Source: Gnetum montanum
Taxonomy: Eukaryota; Streptophyta; Gnetopsida; Gnetales; Gnetaceae
NCBI GenBank assembly: GCA_015680685.1
Contig: MNCI01024072.1
Location: forward strand, 327,912-391,911
Direction: 5' to 3'
DNA length: 64,000 nt
Of the stretch, positions 1-10,862 are shown in pieces (position 1 is the stretch's first letter; each line of letters begins with the position of its first letter). The notes under the pieces are model-generated. The model had not been told where the DNA came from and did not search any database. It saw only the letters and a list, made by a program, of their open reading frames with translations. The translations under genes and the position numbers were made by a program.

Positions 1-1085
1 GCTCCTTCTCTCTTTCTCTTTTTTCATTTTTATTTTTCTTTCTCTCTACACACAGGATTACTTTGAAAAGAGAAACATTTGTGCAAAAATGGTTTTTGCT
101 GTTCCGGGGTAGTTCATTACAAACATTGCGGAGTGTGTAAACTTAGTTTGAATCATTTCATCGTATGCCGTGTCCATCCCTCCTTGACCTAACCTTCTTT
201 CTATCTCGCCATCTCTTTTTGCCATTAACGAACAAACTAGGCTATCCTGCGAAATGCAATCAACAACCATGATGAGAAACTTGAAATGTGCTTTTATCTT
301 ACTGTTGTTCCTCCATTGGGACCTTTAAGGAAACAAAAGGAAGGGGACCTTTGCTTGGTTGTATGATTTTATTGAAATAAATAGTAGCATCTTCCCTCTG
401 GTTTACCTATCAATTTGGACACCTTGATTTCCAACACCCTGACGCCCACATTCAATGCTTTTCTATGCATTAATTAACTTTTTCAAATAAATAGATATTT
501 AATTTTAGTAATGCAAATAATATTTATTGCTTTATGTTCCTTTAATTTTTGGTTTACATTTGTACCTTACATCCTCTAACTTTAGGTTCCTTGAGACAAG
601 AGATTAGTTTATAAGTTCATAACCCATTGAAGATATAGTAAATTATCCATTTACTCAACTTAATGGATTAAGTTGAAATGTACATATATAACATAAATAT
701 TTATTAATTCATAAAGGCATATACAACTTTAATATTAGTTAACAAACTAATAAATTACTAATGGAGCTATAATTTCATTAACATAGAATATTATGTTAAA
801 TAGTAAACTATCTAAACATTAAAAATTTCATTAACATAGAATGCTAGTTTCAGCTACTTACTAACTAAACATAAGTAACCAATGCTACATGTGTCATTGT
901 GAAAACATATATCATACTAGGCTTTCTCAAGTCTCAATAATCAACACAAGTAACCGATGTCACAAGCAACATCAACAAACATCTATACCATGTACTATAC
1001 CATGTAGACACGTCACAATCATGAGCCACAAGCTAAGCAACTTGTGCTACCTAACCTTGCATGTATGCACATATATCATAGATGG
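1..1085. other. AT-rich intergenic or intronic DNA, no gene seen
   Basis: Short open frames here have no recognisable domain and are interrupted by AT-rich runs. The first 60 bases are a pyrimidine-rich tract. No promoter, RNA gene or element end could be supported apart from the 5 bases GATGG at 1081-1085, which are the left target duplication of the solo LTR that follows. Confidence 0.5.
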
Positions 1086-1906
1086 TGATGAAGCATGTTT
1101 TTGTTTGCTCGGACGTTAGGTATCCAACATCGGAGCCTCAACGTTGGAGCCCAAATGCAACGTCGGGGGGTATACGCTAGCCTATAAATATAGCACCTCA
1201 GCTCTCAATTTGGCATGAGTTTTTCATAGTTTTGTCAATAAAGTAGCCAAATTCTTGTAGTTTTATTTCGTAATCAAAAAGAACAGTTAGTGAGTGCCCA
1301 CAAAGTGGATCTGAGTCAATTGTATGAAGCCTTATTCAATTGGCAATGTATCTAGACATATTTCATGAACGGCAATAAGATCGAGATTGATGCTTATTCA
1401 TTGCAGCACTTTAACTTAGACTAGATTTACTTTTTATGTACTTAGTTAATATTTACATTTTCATGCATGTTAATTAATTAGGCACATAAGTACGATCACT
1501 TCGAGCATGCGTATGACTCTTGGTAATCCTAGCAACACTTAACATTTGGTAACCCAGCAACATTATATGTGCTCAGGATGTGCATGGGAAGTGGGATCGG
1601 ATACTTATGTTAGGGTAGTTGATTATTAATTAGCAATTAGATTAGTTGAATTAATTATAAATTGAGTTTCAACATATTGTTAATCGTAAAACAATAAAAT
1701 ATAAAATAATAAAAATCATATGCCTCACTTTGGACTAAACCATACGTGACAAAGCTACCACTAGTCCAAGTGGCAAGACAGCAAACTGTAATCAAGGCAT
1801 AATAATCTAGATGCCACAACTAGTCCCATCCACTGAATTCGGCCAAATCGTGCATGAATGCTTATGATTCGTATGGTTGGGCATAGGGGTACCTCACCAC
1901 TCATTA
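1086..1906 (+). repeat. Solo LTR with 5-bp target duplication
   Basis: The unit starts TGATGAAG and ends CTCACCACTCATTA. Inside are a TATA box (1183-1190), an AATAAGATCGAG block, the 'TTGGTAACCCAGCAAC' segment, 'ACTAAACCATACGTGACAAAG' and 'GTATGGTTGGGCATAGGGGTACC', all shared with the other LTRs of the window. It is flanked by GATGG (1081-1085) and AATGG (1907-1911), a 5-bp duplication differing by one transition. No internal region lies on either side, so it is a solo LTR left by LTR-LTR recombination. The U3 between 1115 and 1180 carries repeated words around AACGTTGGAGCC and CAACGTCGG. Confidence 0.82.
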
Positions 1907-2534
1907 AATGGTCACAAGGAACTTGTGCTACATGACCCTACACATAATACATACACATTGCATGACACAATAGACCATCATTCATATGACTTGTGATGAG
2001 GTTACCAAGCTATTCATGCCATAGTATGCATATCATGATACTGTATCTATAGACTTGTCCATAAACACCATGGCTATGTCCCAAACATGAACCATTGTGC
2101 ACATGTCTAAACATACACATTACAAATGGCCCATAATGTATGCCATGCATAAATAGCGTACAAGCAGACATTTACATCACACCTGTGATATGCATTACAT
2201 CATATAACTATCTAGAAGATTTAAGATTCATACATTCACATCAACCATGATCTCATAACATCGAAACCATAGATAGAAATCTTTATGCTAACCATGATCA
2301 AGTCACTACTAATTTGTGACTTGTGGATGGCTCCATTTTTGTGGACCATGACTCTTCCATGACTTGCAATGAGGTTGTAGCCTTCACTACAAGTCCCTCG
2401 TGAGTGCCTCATAACTTGTAGTAGAGTAGTAAGGCTTCACTGTGAGTGGGTTGCAACTCGCACCCTTCTCACACTTTGCGCACATGACCTAAATATGTGA
2501 GTTTCATAACTCAAATTATTTACTAAATCCTAAT

Positions 2535-3591
2535 GCAACTAGGCCGCAAATCAACTATGACATGTAGTTTGCAAAGAAGTTATGTCGAAAATTGTCAAAA
2601 TAACCTAGGCATCATGCCAAACTTGAAATTGCAACCCAAAAATTGAATCGAAGCACTATAATGGATCCCTATAGTCTTTAATAGGATTTGTGATGTACAA
2701 CATCCATTAACATGCTTATACCAAGCATTGAACATACAAATCCATATGAAAATACAATATAACCATGACATGAAAAATCTAAATAACATAGAAACATTTG
2801 AATATTTACTCATCTCATACTCCTATGCACATGAGGACAAACACATTAATCTCAAAAGGAGAAATATAAGAAAGGCAAAGGAAATCCACTAATTGCAACT
2901 AAAGTCCACAAAAGTATAAAATGATTATGGAAAATTCAAAACACAAATAGGAATTTGTCTCTAACTAACTAACTCATGAACCTAAACATATGAAATAACA
3001 AGAAGCCCAATTCCAACTCCCAAATGATTCCATAGGCTTAGAGCATGTATAAGGAATTAATAATGGCAACTGAACTACAAACTAGCTATGACTCATAGTT
3101 TGCAAAGAAGTGTTGAAAATTGTCAAAAACAACCTAGACATCATGACAAACTTGAAAATTCAATTAAAGCACTACGATTGATCCCTATAGTTCTCAATAG
3201 GATCTATGATGTTCAACATCCATCATCATACTTACACTAGTTTTTGAAAATACGAATATATGTGAAAGTACATCATAATCACGATATGCAAAATCTAAAT
3301 AGCATGCTAAACATTTAAATCTCTACACATCCCATATTCCCATGCAAATGAGGACAAACACATGAATCTTGGAAGGAGAAATAAGAGAAAGGCAAAGGAA
3401 ATCCACTAATCGCAATTGAACTCCACGAAAGTCTAAAATGATTGTAGAAATTTCAAAGCACAAATAGAACTCTATCCTAAACCAACTAGCCTCCAAACCT
3501 AAACACAAGAAACAACAAGCCTAATTCCAACTCCTAAATGATTCCATGGGCTTAGAACATGCACGAGAAATCAACAATGAAGATTTAGTAG
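2535..3591. repeat. Tandem duplication, about 531-bp unit, two copies
   Basis: The block from 2535 is repeated from 3066 in the same orientation. Shared landmarks in order are TTTGCAAAGAAG, AAAATTGTCAAAA, GATCCCTATAGT, GAGGACAAACACAT, AGAAAGGCAAAGGAAATCCA and CCAATTCCAACTCC (TAATTCCAACTCC in the second copy). The copies differ at many positions and by small indels, so the duplication is old. No coding frame survives through either copy. It sits between the solo LTR and element A and may be a remnant of a satellite or of one duplicated intergenic segment. The stretch 1907-2534 before it holds nothing recognisable. Confidence 0.75.
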
Positions 3592-3713
3592 AATACACAG
3601 GCAAAAGACACAATGTCAAAAAGGAAATGAAAAGAAAATATAATTTTTTAATGTATTATATTTAAAATATAATGATCATATTCCACAAATATTTTCATAA
3701 ATCTCTTTATAAC

Positions 3714-4558
3714 TGATGAGCCGCAATATCGCGTACACGATATCGCATCCGCCATGCTATATCACATACGCGATATCGCGTCCTGCCTCATCTTCTATAA
3801 ATAAGAGGGGGTGCCCTTGGTTTCACATAGTTAGACTTAGACCTTTAGCCAAATTCTTGCAATTTTGTTATTCCAAAGTTAGAATTATTTTTGTGTGCCC
3901 GCAGTAGGATTCATAGAGTGAACGGATCTTTATTCAAACAAGTTGTACCTAAGCACAATTTTGTGTACGAAAATAAAGACAAACTTTATGATAAACCTTG
4001 CAACATACAGATTAAGCTAATTAGTAATTAATGATTGTTTAATGCTTTCTTGGTTAATTAATATCTTTCTCAACCTTCAACCCCCTTAGTTAAATACACT
4101 CAGCATGACGACTTCGAGCATGTGTGTAGCACTTGGTAACCCAGTAACAATTAGCGTTTAGTAATACCAGCAGTGTTGCATTGGTTCAAGATGTGTACAC
4201 CAAGTGGGAATAGATACTGGTGTTAGGAACATTTAGAAACTAGTTAATGAATAGTTAACGTAAGTTAGTCACTTAGTTCTCTCTCCCTTTCCTTTATTAG
4301 TAGAAGACATAAAAAGACAAAAAGCTATAAAAATCATATAACTCAAGCTTACTTAACCATACAACTGTGACAATACAAGTAAGTTTGGGATGACGACAAT
4401 TGATTAACCCTAAGTGTTCCATTAAGGCGCGTAAGCACTTAGTTCTTGGAGTTTGACCAAATTGCGCGTGAAACGCTCGTATTTGTATTAAGGCATGTAA
4501 GCACTTAGTCTTTGGAGTCCTTGGAGTGGCAAGTGTAGGGGTACCTCGCTACTCATCA
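3714..4558 (+). repeat. Element A 5' LTR
   Basis: 845 bp from TGATGAGC to CTCATCA. The U3 is short and packed with GATATCGC words; TATAAATAAGAGG lies at 3796-3808 and an AATAAAGAC block near 3970. The closing segment 'GTAGGGGTACCTCG' is shared with nearly all LTRs here. Compared with the 3' LTR it carries an extra copy of the 'AAGGCGCGTAAGCACTTAGT' segment near 4425-4510, so the two LTRs differ by a small internal duplication as well as point changes. Confidence 0.88.
3718..3808 (+). promoter_or_regulatory. LTR promoter: palindromic GATATCGC array plus TATA box
   Basis: Between the LTR start and the TATA box lie several copies or near-copies of the self-complementary word GCGATATCGC (for example CGCGATATCGCG at 3773-3780 and flanks). 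They are followed about 15 bp later by TATAAATA at 3796-3803. The same arrangement occurs in the 3' LTR (10063-10145), the solo LTR at 19609 and the fragment at 63835. In LTR retrotransposons this region drives transcription. Regular palindromes so close to the TATA box could be factor-binding sites; that role is inferred. Confidence 0.65.
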
Positions 4559-4559
4559 T

Positions 4560-4577
4560 TGGTGTCGTTGCCAAGGA
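4560..4577 (+). other. Primer binding site, tRNA-Asp type
   Basis: One base after the LTR comes TGGTGTCGTTGCCAAGGA. It matches the well-known Athila/Tat primer site complementary to the 3' end of tRNA-Asp (TGGCGCCGTTGCCGGGGA) at 14 of 18 positions, and all four differences are C-to-T or G-to-A transitions of the kind left by cytosine methylation. Element B has the equivalent site at the same one-base offset. Confidence 0.75.
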
Positions 4578-4702
4578 CTTAGTTGTTTGTGTGCTACGTA
4601 GAACATAGGAAATCATTCATATCGTTGGAACGTTAGAATGAACCCTTAGGGTTAATCAAAAGAAGATAAGATAGTGGTACATTGCACACCGAACAAAACA
4701 AA

Positions 4703-7252
4703 ATGTCTTCTTCTTCGCATAAGAGCACTTCACTGCCTAGGACTAACACAAGAGGTAGTCGGCAGCATAATACACGTAACCAAGATCCACCAGTTCCTCA
4801 ACAGTTTCGTGTGGTATATACTCATCCTGACGAGTATGTACCTGATTTCACCTTTATTCTCCACCAAGATGAACAATTGCATTGGAGAGACTTGGAGGGT
4901 AACATAGTGTTGCCTCCAGACCGATCAGTCCCAAACATGCTCCTTCGTGCTCTCACATGAATAGGCATGCCACTTTTATACGTAGAATAATACGTTGCAT
5001 GTGATCATGACACAAGGGGTTATCATCCCACAGAAGCGCAATGTCAAAGGGACTTGCAACAGGAGAGATACCATACATCCTTGAAGGGTAAATGGCCCTA
5101 TAACGCTTTGCATGTTTTGAGCAAAATTGAGGACGATGAACCTACTCCAATAGGTTCCCCACGAAACGACGTTCCTCCTCCTAACAATGGTCAAGAGGTA
5201 ATGTATTAGAACCTCCACTCCACTATTCACAACCCTAGTTCTGATCCCCATGAACACGAAGTGTTCAACAAAGAAACACGAACACACGATAAGGATGGAC
5301 GTTCTGATCGTGATCACGATCAAGGCCGAGACCACCAAAGAGAAGTTAGATAACACAGTCATGGTGATGGTTCTTCTTCTTCTTCACCATCATCATCACC
5401 TTCACCCTCTCCTTCAGTGTTCGGACGCAGTCATAGGGAAACCAATCGTGAGGATAAGGGAAAACACAGTGAAAAACATTGACGAGACAGTTGAGAATGA
5501 GGATGAGGGCATTCTAAAGAATCAAGGCATAGAAGAAGGGAGAGTAGGGAACTGTGTAGACACCATAGACACTATGAACAAGATGATCAAGAAGAACCCC
5601 TACTTGCAACCAGAAGCATGCTAGATATAATGGAGGTCGTAAGAGTTCCAACAAGGCACCAAAAGGATAGTAGGATCAAGAGGTTAGACATGAAAAACAT
5701 CCCACGATTTGAAGTGGGATACAACGCTAATCCTCAAAATCATTTACAAGCATTCCACGATACATGTGCCTTGCAAAACATAGAAAACAAATGGCAAAAA
5801 CTAAAGTTGTTCCCAAGGACACTAGTGAAAGAAGCTAAAAGCTGGTACCGATCCTTAGAACTGGAATCCATTCAGAGGTGGAGTACAATGTTAGAACTAT
5901 TCAATAATAAGTACCAAACGTACTCCTGACTGTCTAACCTGCGGAAGCAAATCCAAGGATGGAAGCAAGGAAATCATGAACCCTTGGATGCTGTCATGGG
6001 TCGCTATTACGCATTGTTACATCGTTGCCCTGGCCATGGTTATTCACAGCGAGATCAACTACGCCATCTCGTGGATGGACTTAGGCATGAAACAAGAAGA
6101 ATCCTTGGGACGTACGCCCAAGGAAGGTTATTAGAGCTTAGGTCTCATCAAATTCATAGATTACTAGAGTAAGTAGCCAAAGAAGAAGGTGAGCTATGAA
6201 AGAGAGAAAGTGCGAAAGAATACAATCGAGATCCTTCCCTCCGAAAAAGGGGAGTGAGATTTTGTGAGGAAGAAGAAGAGTCGCCACTCGAAGAGATGGT
6301 GAATAGGAAAACTTTACCACTCCAAAAGTTAACAACAGAAGTATCAACAAAGGTAGACCAAATGTGGGACTCCCTGAATAGTAGGTTTGAAACTGTTTTT
6401 AAGATTGTAAAGGAGTCTAGGGAGCGAGGTAGTGACCACGACAAAAAGAAAAAGAGAGAAGTGGAAAATGCACGTAACAATGGTAAGGGCAAAATGGCCA
6501 TCACAGAAGAGGTTGTGGATTTAGACACGGACAATGATGGTGGATGCAAGATATGCCAATACAACCATCCTAAGGGATGTTGCCCAGTGATCTCACATCT
6601 ACAAGAGTCTGGGGTGTATGCACTCAACCCATGACTAAACAAATGGCAAGCACCCCAATGGTTACCTTATCCCCAAGGTAACCCAAGGTAGTTCCACCAA
6701 CCTTCAACATATTATCCAAGTGGAGCTCCACCACAACTCGTTGAGCAACATCAATAGTGGCAATATCCACAGTCATGGGGGATGCCACCACCAAGGCAAC
6801 AATACCCCTACTGGCAACCTTACCCATATGACTACTACATGCAGCATCCAATCTCTCCACGTGACTCTATTAGTCACGTTACACCACAACATCACTATCA
6901 AGCTTGTGAGTATTATAGAACTCATTCTCCTAGGGAAGATAACCCACAAACATACCATTCTTCAAATCTATTCGTAGCTCTCACACCAATAGCTCCATTA
7001 CCACCGGCTCCAGCAATGCAAGGGGAACTCCCTACTCAACTGCAGCAACACAATGCCATAAGGGCTGTAAATCCTCAACCCGCTATTGGTTCTGACAATC
7101 GTATGAAGAAAAGACCTTTCTTCAGAGCCAACAGTCCAACCAAGCCCTTACAACCACAAGTTGTTGAACCTCTAAATGCTTCAGAGCTCCCTTCAAACCA
7201 AACACCGAGCTCAACGCATATGGTTATGTTAACACATGTCGTAATTGATTAG
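4703..7252 (+). pseudogene. gag: Element A gag, broken by frameshifts and stops
   Basis: Capsid polyprotein of the retrotransposon. The start is set at the ATG of MSSSSHKSTS (4703), because the frame upstream of it opens only with non-ATG codons. An N-terminal segment with YTHPDEYVPDF and NIVLPP (to 4960) has a clear counterpart in element B near 53.8 kb. A retrotransposon-gag-like core runs from 5618 to 6180 (RIKRLDMKNIPRFE, KLFPRTLVKEAKSWY, RYYALLHRCPGHGYS). A short zinc-knuckle-like CKICQYNHPKGC follows at about 6545-6580, then a Q/P-rich C-terminus to 7252. Several frame changes separate these pieces, so no full-length Gag can be made. Family assignment rests on motifs and on shared structure with element B. 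Confidence 0.78.
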
Positions 7253-7730
7253 ATCAAGGTTGGCCACCTTCTCAGGAAATTCTCTAATCCTAAAAGCCCT
7301 CTAATCTATCTCCAAATTGTTGGGAATGAGCCATGCAAAGCTCTTCTAGATTCAGGTTTCGAAGTCAACTTAATATCACAAGAAATACACAAAGCCTAGA
7401 ACCTGCCTCCATTAAGGAAGAGCAATATTCGCCTAAAGCTAGTTGACCAGTCCATCACTATTCCCTTGGGACTGGTGGAGGACATCGTCACCAGTGTGTG
7501 TGGGTGATCGTACCCAGCTGATTTCCTAGTGATACAAGTGAATAATGGTAAAGGGGACTTCCTAATAATAATGGGAAGGGCATGGCTAAGTACTATTAAT
7601 GCATGCCTAGGAATCCACGATCTTTCCCTGGAAATATCTAAGGAGAACACTTTTGGAAAGATCGAGAAGAAGAAGGTTCCATGCATCACATACAATGATA
7701 CAGGGTGCAATTACATGCAGAGATCATAGG
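7253..7730 (+). pseudogene. Element A retropepsin (aspartic protease)
   Basis: Follows gag after its stop. The translation contains LLDSGFEVNLIS at about 7342-7380, the DSG-type catalytic loop of Ty3/gypsy proteases, followed by the strands LGLVEDIV and DFLVIQVNNGKGDFLIIMGRAWL and the 'GRAWLSTINACLGIHDLSLEI' segment typical of Athila-type proteases. Two in-frame stops interrupt it (near 7396 and 7506). The catalytic Asp-Ser-Gly is kept, in contrast to element B. The enzyme would process Gag in the particle. As written it cannot be made in one piece. Confidence 0.78.
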
Positions 7731-8171
7731 TTGTGCAAAGTTCAGCATTGCCTGCATGCAACCGGTGTGCACAAGATATTAATATACAAAGGTGCCGGTA
7801 TGTAGCAGCCACACAATAAGAAGACACCTAGTGGTTGATAGCTGATCAAGAGAGCAACTCATTAACGTGCATGGAACTAACTAAGGGAATAACTTGTGCT
7901 TACATCGAAAGCATAGATGCACTAGAGCAAGTCCGTTGCCAACTTCCAAGCCTTAACCTTGAAAACATCAACTGGGGGAAGTTGGAAATTCCTAAAAAAT
8001 TCAAACAAGAGCTCTGATAAGAGATTGTTAGTCAATGTGCAACAGACCAAACCCTTCCATGAATGTAGAACGATCAGTGTACATAACACCTCTGAGAAGG
8101 GACGACCCTGCTCACTATTTCGAATCTCCCCCTTCCAACTTAGTCATGGGGGAGATGACAACCTCTTCTAA
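7731..8171 (+). other. Junction where pol has been removed
   Basis: The linker after the protease (WLIADQESN, CMELTKGITCAYIES, WGKLEIPKKFKQEL) matches the segment that leads into reverse transcriptase in element B (50.8-50.95 kb). It then jumps at about 8015-8040 to LLVNVQQTKPF, which matches the integrase tail of element B (LVNIQQVKLF, near 47.03 kb), and on to the post-pol motif at 8141-8157. The corresponding interval in element B, without its nested LTR, is about 2.8 kb and holds RT, RNase H and nearly all of integrase. The deletion is clean at the level I can resolve by eye. Confidence 0.72.
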
Positions 8172-10040
8172 CTATTTGAGGCCCTCAGTTCCTTTTTAAG
8201 TTTTTGTTTTACACATTTTTGTTTTACAAATTTCTTTAACTTTTCTTGTTTTTGTTTTGCAACATCGTTGGTACTTTTTCATTTCTTTGTGTGATTGTTT
8301 GTTTTGTTTGTTTTTGTTTTTGTTTTGTTATATTCGTCACCTAATAAGTGCTCCTAATGGTGGTATGAACTGTATTCTATTGATTGCTAATATTTGGTTT
8401 TTACCTTTGAGTTATAATGTTGATACTAAGGTATGGTTCTTTTGATATAACAGGCAATGAGTCCATGTCATCCATGCATTCATAAATTTCTATGGTATTT
8501 CTTGGCTTGGATCTGTATAGTCCCTTTCTTTAATAATAAAACCATTAACAAATTAGTGACTGGGCATTTCTCAAACTAAGGAAGAACTCAAGGACTGAAA
8601 AGGGTGTGACTTCAAGGGGATTTGATGCATTTGTGCTAGCTATTCTCTTAGGTGCTTGGATGTTTTCTTCTTGAGTTTTGCTTACCATTCCAATGTTGCT
8701 CCATTATTGGGAAGTTGAGCCAATAAAAATAAGTCTTTGCATGGTGTGGTTCTCATGCAACAAAAAAAAAACAGTGAGAATTCAAAGCACACACTTTAGA
8801 AAAAATAATTATTTTGGCTACAAGCACTGGTTATGGAACTAAACAAACATGTTCCCTCTAACTAAGGTCCTTTCTCGCTTCCTACTTTTCCCTTTCTCGT
8901 TTCCTTGGAATGGTGGTGACTCTTTAGCGGAAGCATTCTTTTTACTTCAAGTGGATGGATTGGCCAAGTGTATTAATGCGAAGTCACTGGATGTGGATTC
9001 TTTGAGGCTAGATTTGGAATGAGATCTACTCAATCACATTAATAATACATACACAAGGGGCTGTACACCACCTTGTTCTTGGAACTCCATTCCATTCTCT
9101 TCTCCTCATCATTCTTTCTTCATTTTCCACCTCATTGCTGATTGTATCAGTAGTCTATATTTTGGTTGATGCATTGTTTTCTTTTTGGTGAATTATTGTG
9201 GTTAAGACTTTAACTCTTGCTTCCAAATGACATTTCTAGAGCCTATGGACTCTTTGAATGTGGGATTATCAAGGCATCAAGGGCATGCGCCTGCTTTGGG
9301 GAGGACCCACTGGCATTCCTATTTAGTACATTAGTTAACTTCTTTTCCTTAAACATTTTTGCAATCAACATTTGTTTTGTTCATTCCCATCTTTGACATC
9401 CATTTTATCTGCGTTGCCGTTGTTTCTTTTTCTCCATCTTTCTTATTCTTTATCTTTTTCCATTCTATCGCTACCGGAGGATCGCTCTTAGTCATGGGGG
9501 CCTTGGTCCAATTTTTTCAATTTTCCTAATCCCTACACCTTGGGTAGTCACCAGTGTTATATCTCTAAAATCCATATCAGCCATATCACAACCCAGCCAA
9601 TGGACCTTACACTGAGGCAAGGTATCAACTGTATTGTGATTTACTTATCCTTACTCATATGTGACTGTGTTGTGTGTGTAGATGACAATCATATAGCAAT
9701 AGATGGACTTAGAAAAAACACTTAGGATGGACTAGTGCTGGAACAGTTGTGCAAGGAATAAGACTGATGGCACGGTTATAGATGGATAATGGAAGACGCA
9801 ATGTTGGTGTCGGCAGCAACATGTCTTCTTTTCTCTCTCTCTCTTCTTTCTCAGCTGCCAAACAAGGTTGGATGTCAATTGTGTATAGTGTTTATTATTG
9901 TAGTCATGAACACTAATATTGTCATGTATTGTAATGATTAATCCGTTCCCACATCATCCCATTCACCATTAGTTGTCATTCAAGTCAATAATCCCATACC
10001 TTCCCAATATCTTGTAAGGAACTCGAGGACAAGTTTTCAT
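8172..10040 (+). other. Element A 3' internal region, non-coding
   Basis: T-rich DNA (runs of TTTTGTTT between 8200 and 8330) without a supported gene. The part 8454-8770 matches, in the same order, the post-pol region of element B (46.4-46.8 kb on the minus strand) and of element C (19.05-19.3 kb), for example 'ATGAGTCCATGTCATCCATG' and 'GCATGGTGTGGTTC'. It lacks the extra ORF found in B and C. The purine motif AGTCATGGGGG occurs at 8142-8152 and again at 9490-9500. Short open frames at 8257-8445 and 9540-9725 have no recognisable content. Confidence 0.65.
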
Positions 10041-10041
10041 T

Positions 10042-10055
10042 CAGTCATGGGGGTA
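10042..10055 (+). other. Polypurine tract before the 3' LTR
   Basis: CAGTCATGGGGGTA immediately precedes TGATGAGT. It is the expected place for plus-strand primer formation. Element B has the equivalent GTGGGGGTA on the minus strand next to 43213. Confidence 0.72.
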
Positions 10056-10862
10056 TGATGAGTCGCGATATCGCGTATGCGATATCGCATTTGCCACGCG
10101 ATATCACATACGCGATATCACGTCTTGCCTCATCTTCTATAAATAAGAGGCAATGCCCTTGGTTCCACATAGTTAGACTTAGACCCTTAGTCAAATTCTT
10201 GTAGTTTTGTTATTCCAGAGTTAGAATTGTTTCTATGTGCCTGCAGTAGGAGTCATAGAGTGAACAGATCTTTATTCGAATAATATGTACCTAAGCACAA
10301 TTTTGTGTACAGCAATAAAGATGAACTTTATGATAAACCTTGCAGCATACAAATTAAGCTACTTAGTAATTAATGATTGGTTAATGCTTTCCTAGTTAAT
10401 TAATATCTTTCTCAACCTTCAACCCCCTTAATTAAATACACTTAGTACGACCACTTTGAGCATGCGTGTAGCGCTTGGTAACCCAGTAACAATTAGTGTT
10501 TGGTAATCCTAGAAATGTTGCACTAGTTCAGGATGTGTACGGCAAGTGGGAAAGGATATTGGTGTTAGGAACATTTAGAAACTAGTTAATGAATAGTTAA
10601 CGTAAGTTAGTCACTTAGTTCTCTCTCCCTTTCCTTTATTAGCAGGAGACATAAAAAGACAAAAAGCTATAAAAATCATATACCTCAAGCTTACTTAACC
10701 ATACAACCATGACAATACAAGTAAGTTTGGAAAGACAACGATTGATTAACCCTGAGTGTTCCATTAAGGCACATAAGCACTTAGTCCTTGGAGTTCGACT
10801 GGATCATGTGTGAAATGCTTGTATTCGTATGCTTGAGTGTAGGGGTACCTCGCCACTCATCA
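10056..10862 (+). repeat. Element A 3' LTR
   Basis: 807 bp from TGATGAGT to CGCCACTCATCA, with TATAAATA at 10138-10145 and the same order of blocks as the 5' LTR. The GATATCGC words upstream of the TATA box are better preserved than in the 5' LTR. Visible differences between the two LTRs point to an old insertion. Confidence 0.88.

Larger units (their letters stand above)
3714..10862 (+). mobile_element. Element A: Athila/Tat-like Ty3 retrotransposon with gag and protease but no pol
   Basis: Two LTRs (3714-4558 and 10056-10862) in direct orientation enclose a tRNA-Asp-type primer site, a gag frame, a retropepsin and a polypurine tract. The flanking pentamers ATAAC (3709-3713) and GTAAT (10863-10867) agree at three positions and differ by two transitions, consistent with a decayed target duplication. 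The element is 7.1 kb. Relatives with pol are usually longer, and here the RT, RNase H and integrase are wholly missing: the sequence passes from the post-protease linker to what looks like the integrase C-terminal tail near 8020-8060. It therefore resembles a non-autonomous gag-only retrotransposon that would need polymerase and integrase supplied in trans. Stops and frameshifts in gag show it is no longer active. Confidence 0.85.

Noticed and set aside
58-1119. Open frames of 70 and 76 codons near the left end
   Set aside because: Low-complexity or AT-rich content, no family resemblance, and the second runs into the solo LTR start. Chance frames.
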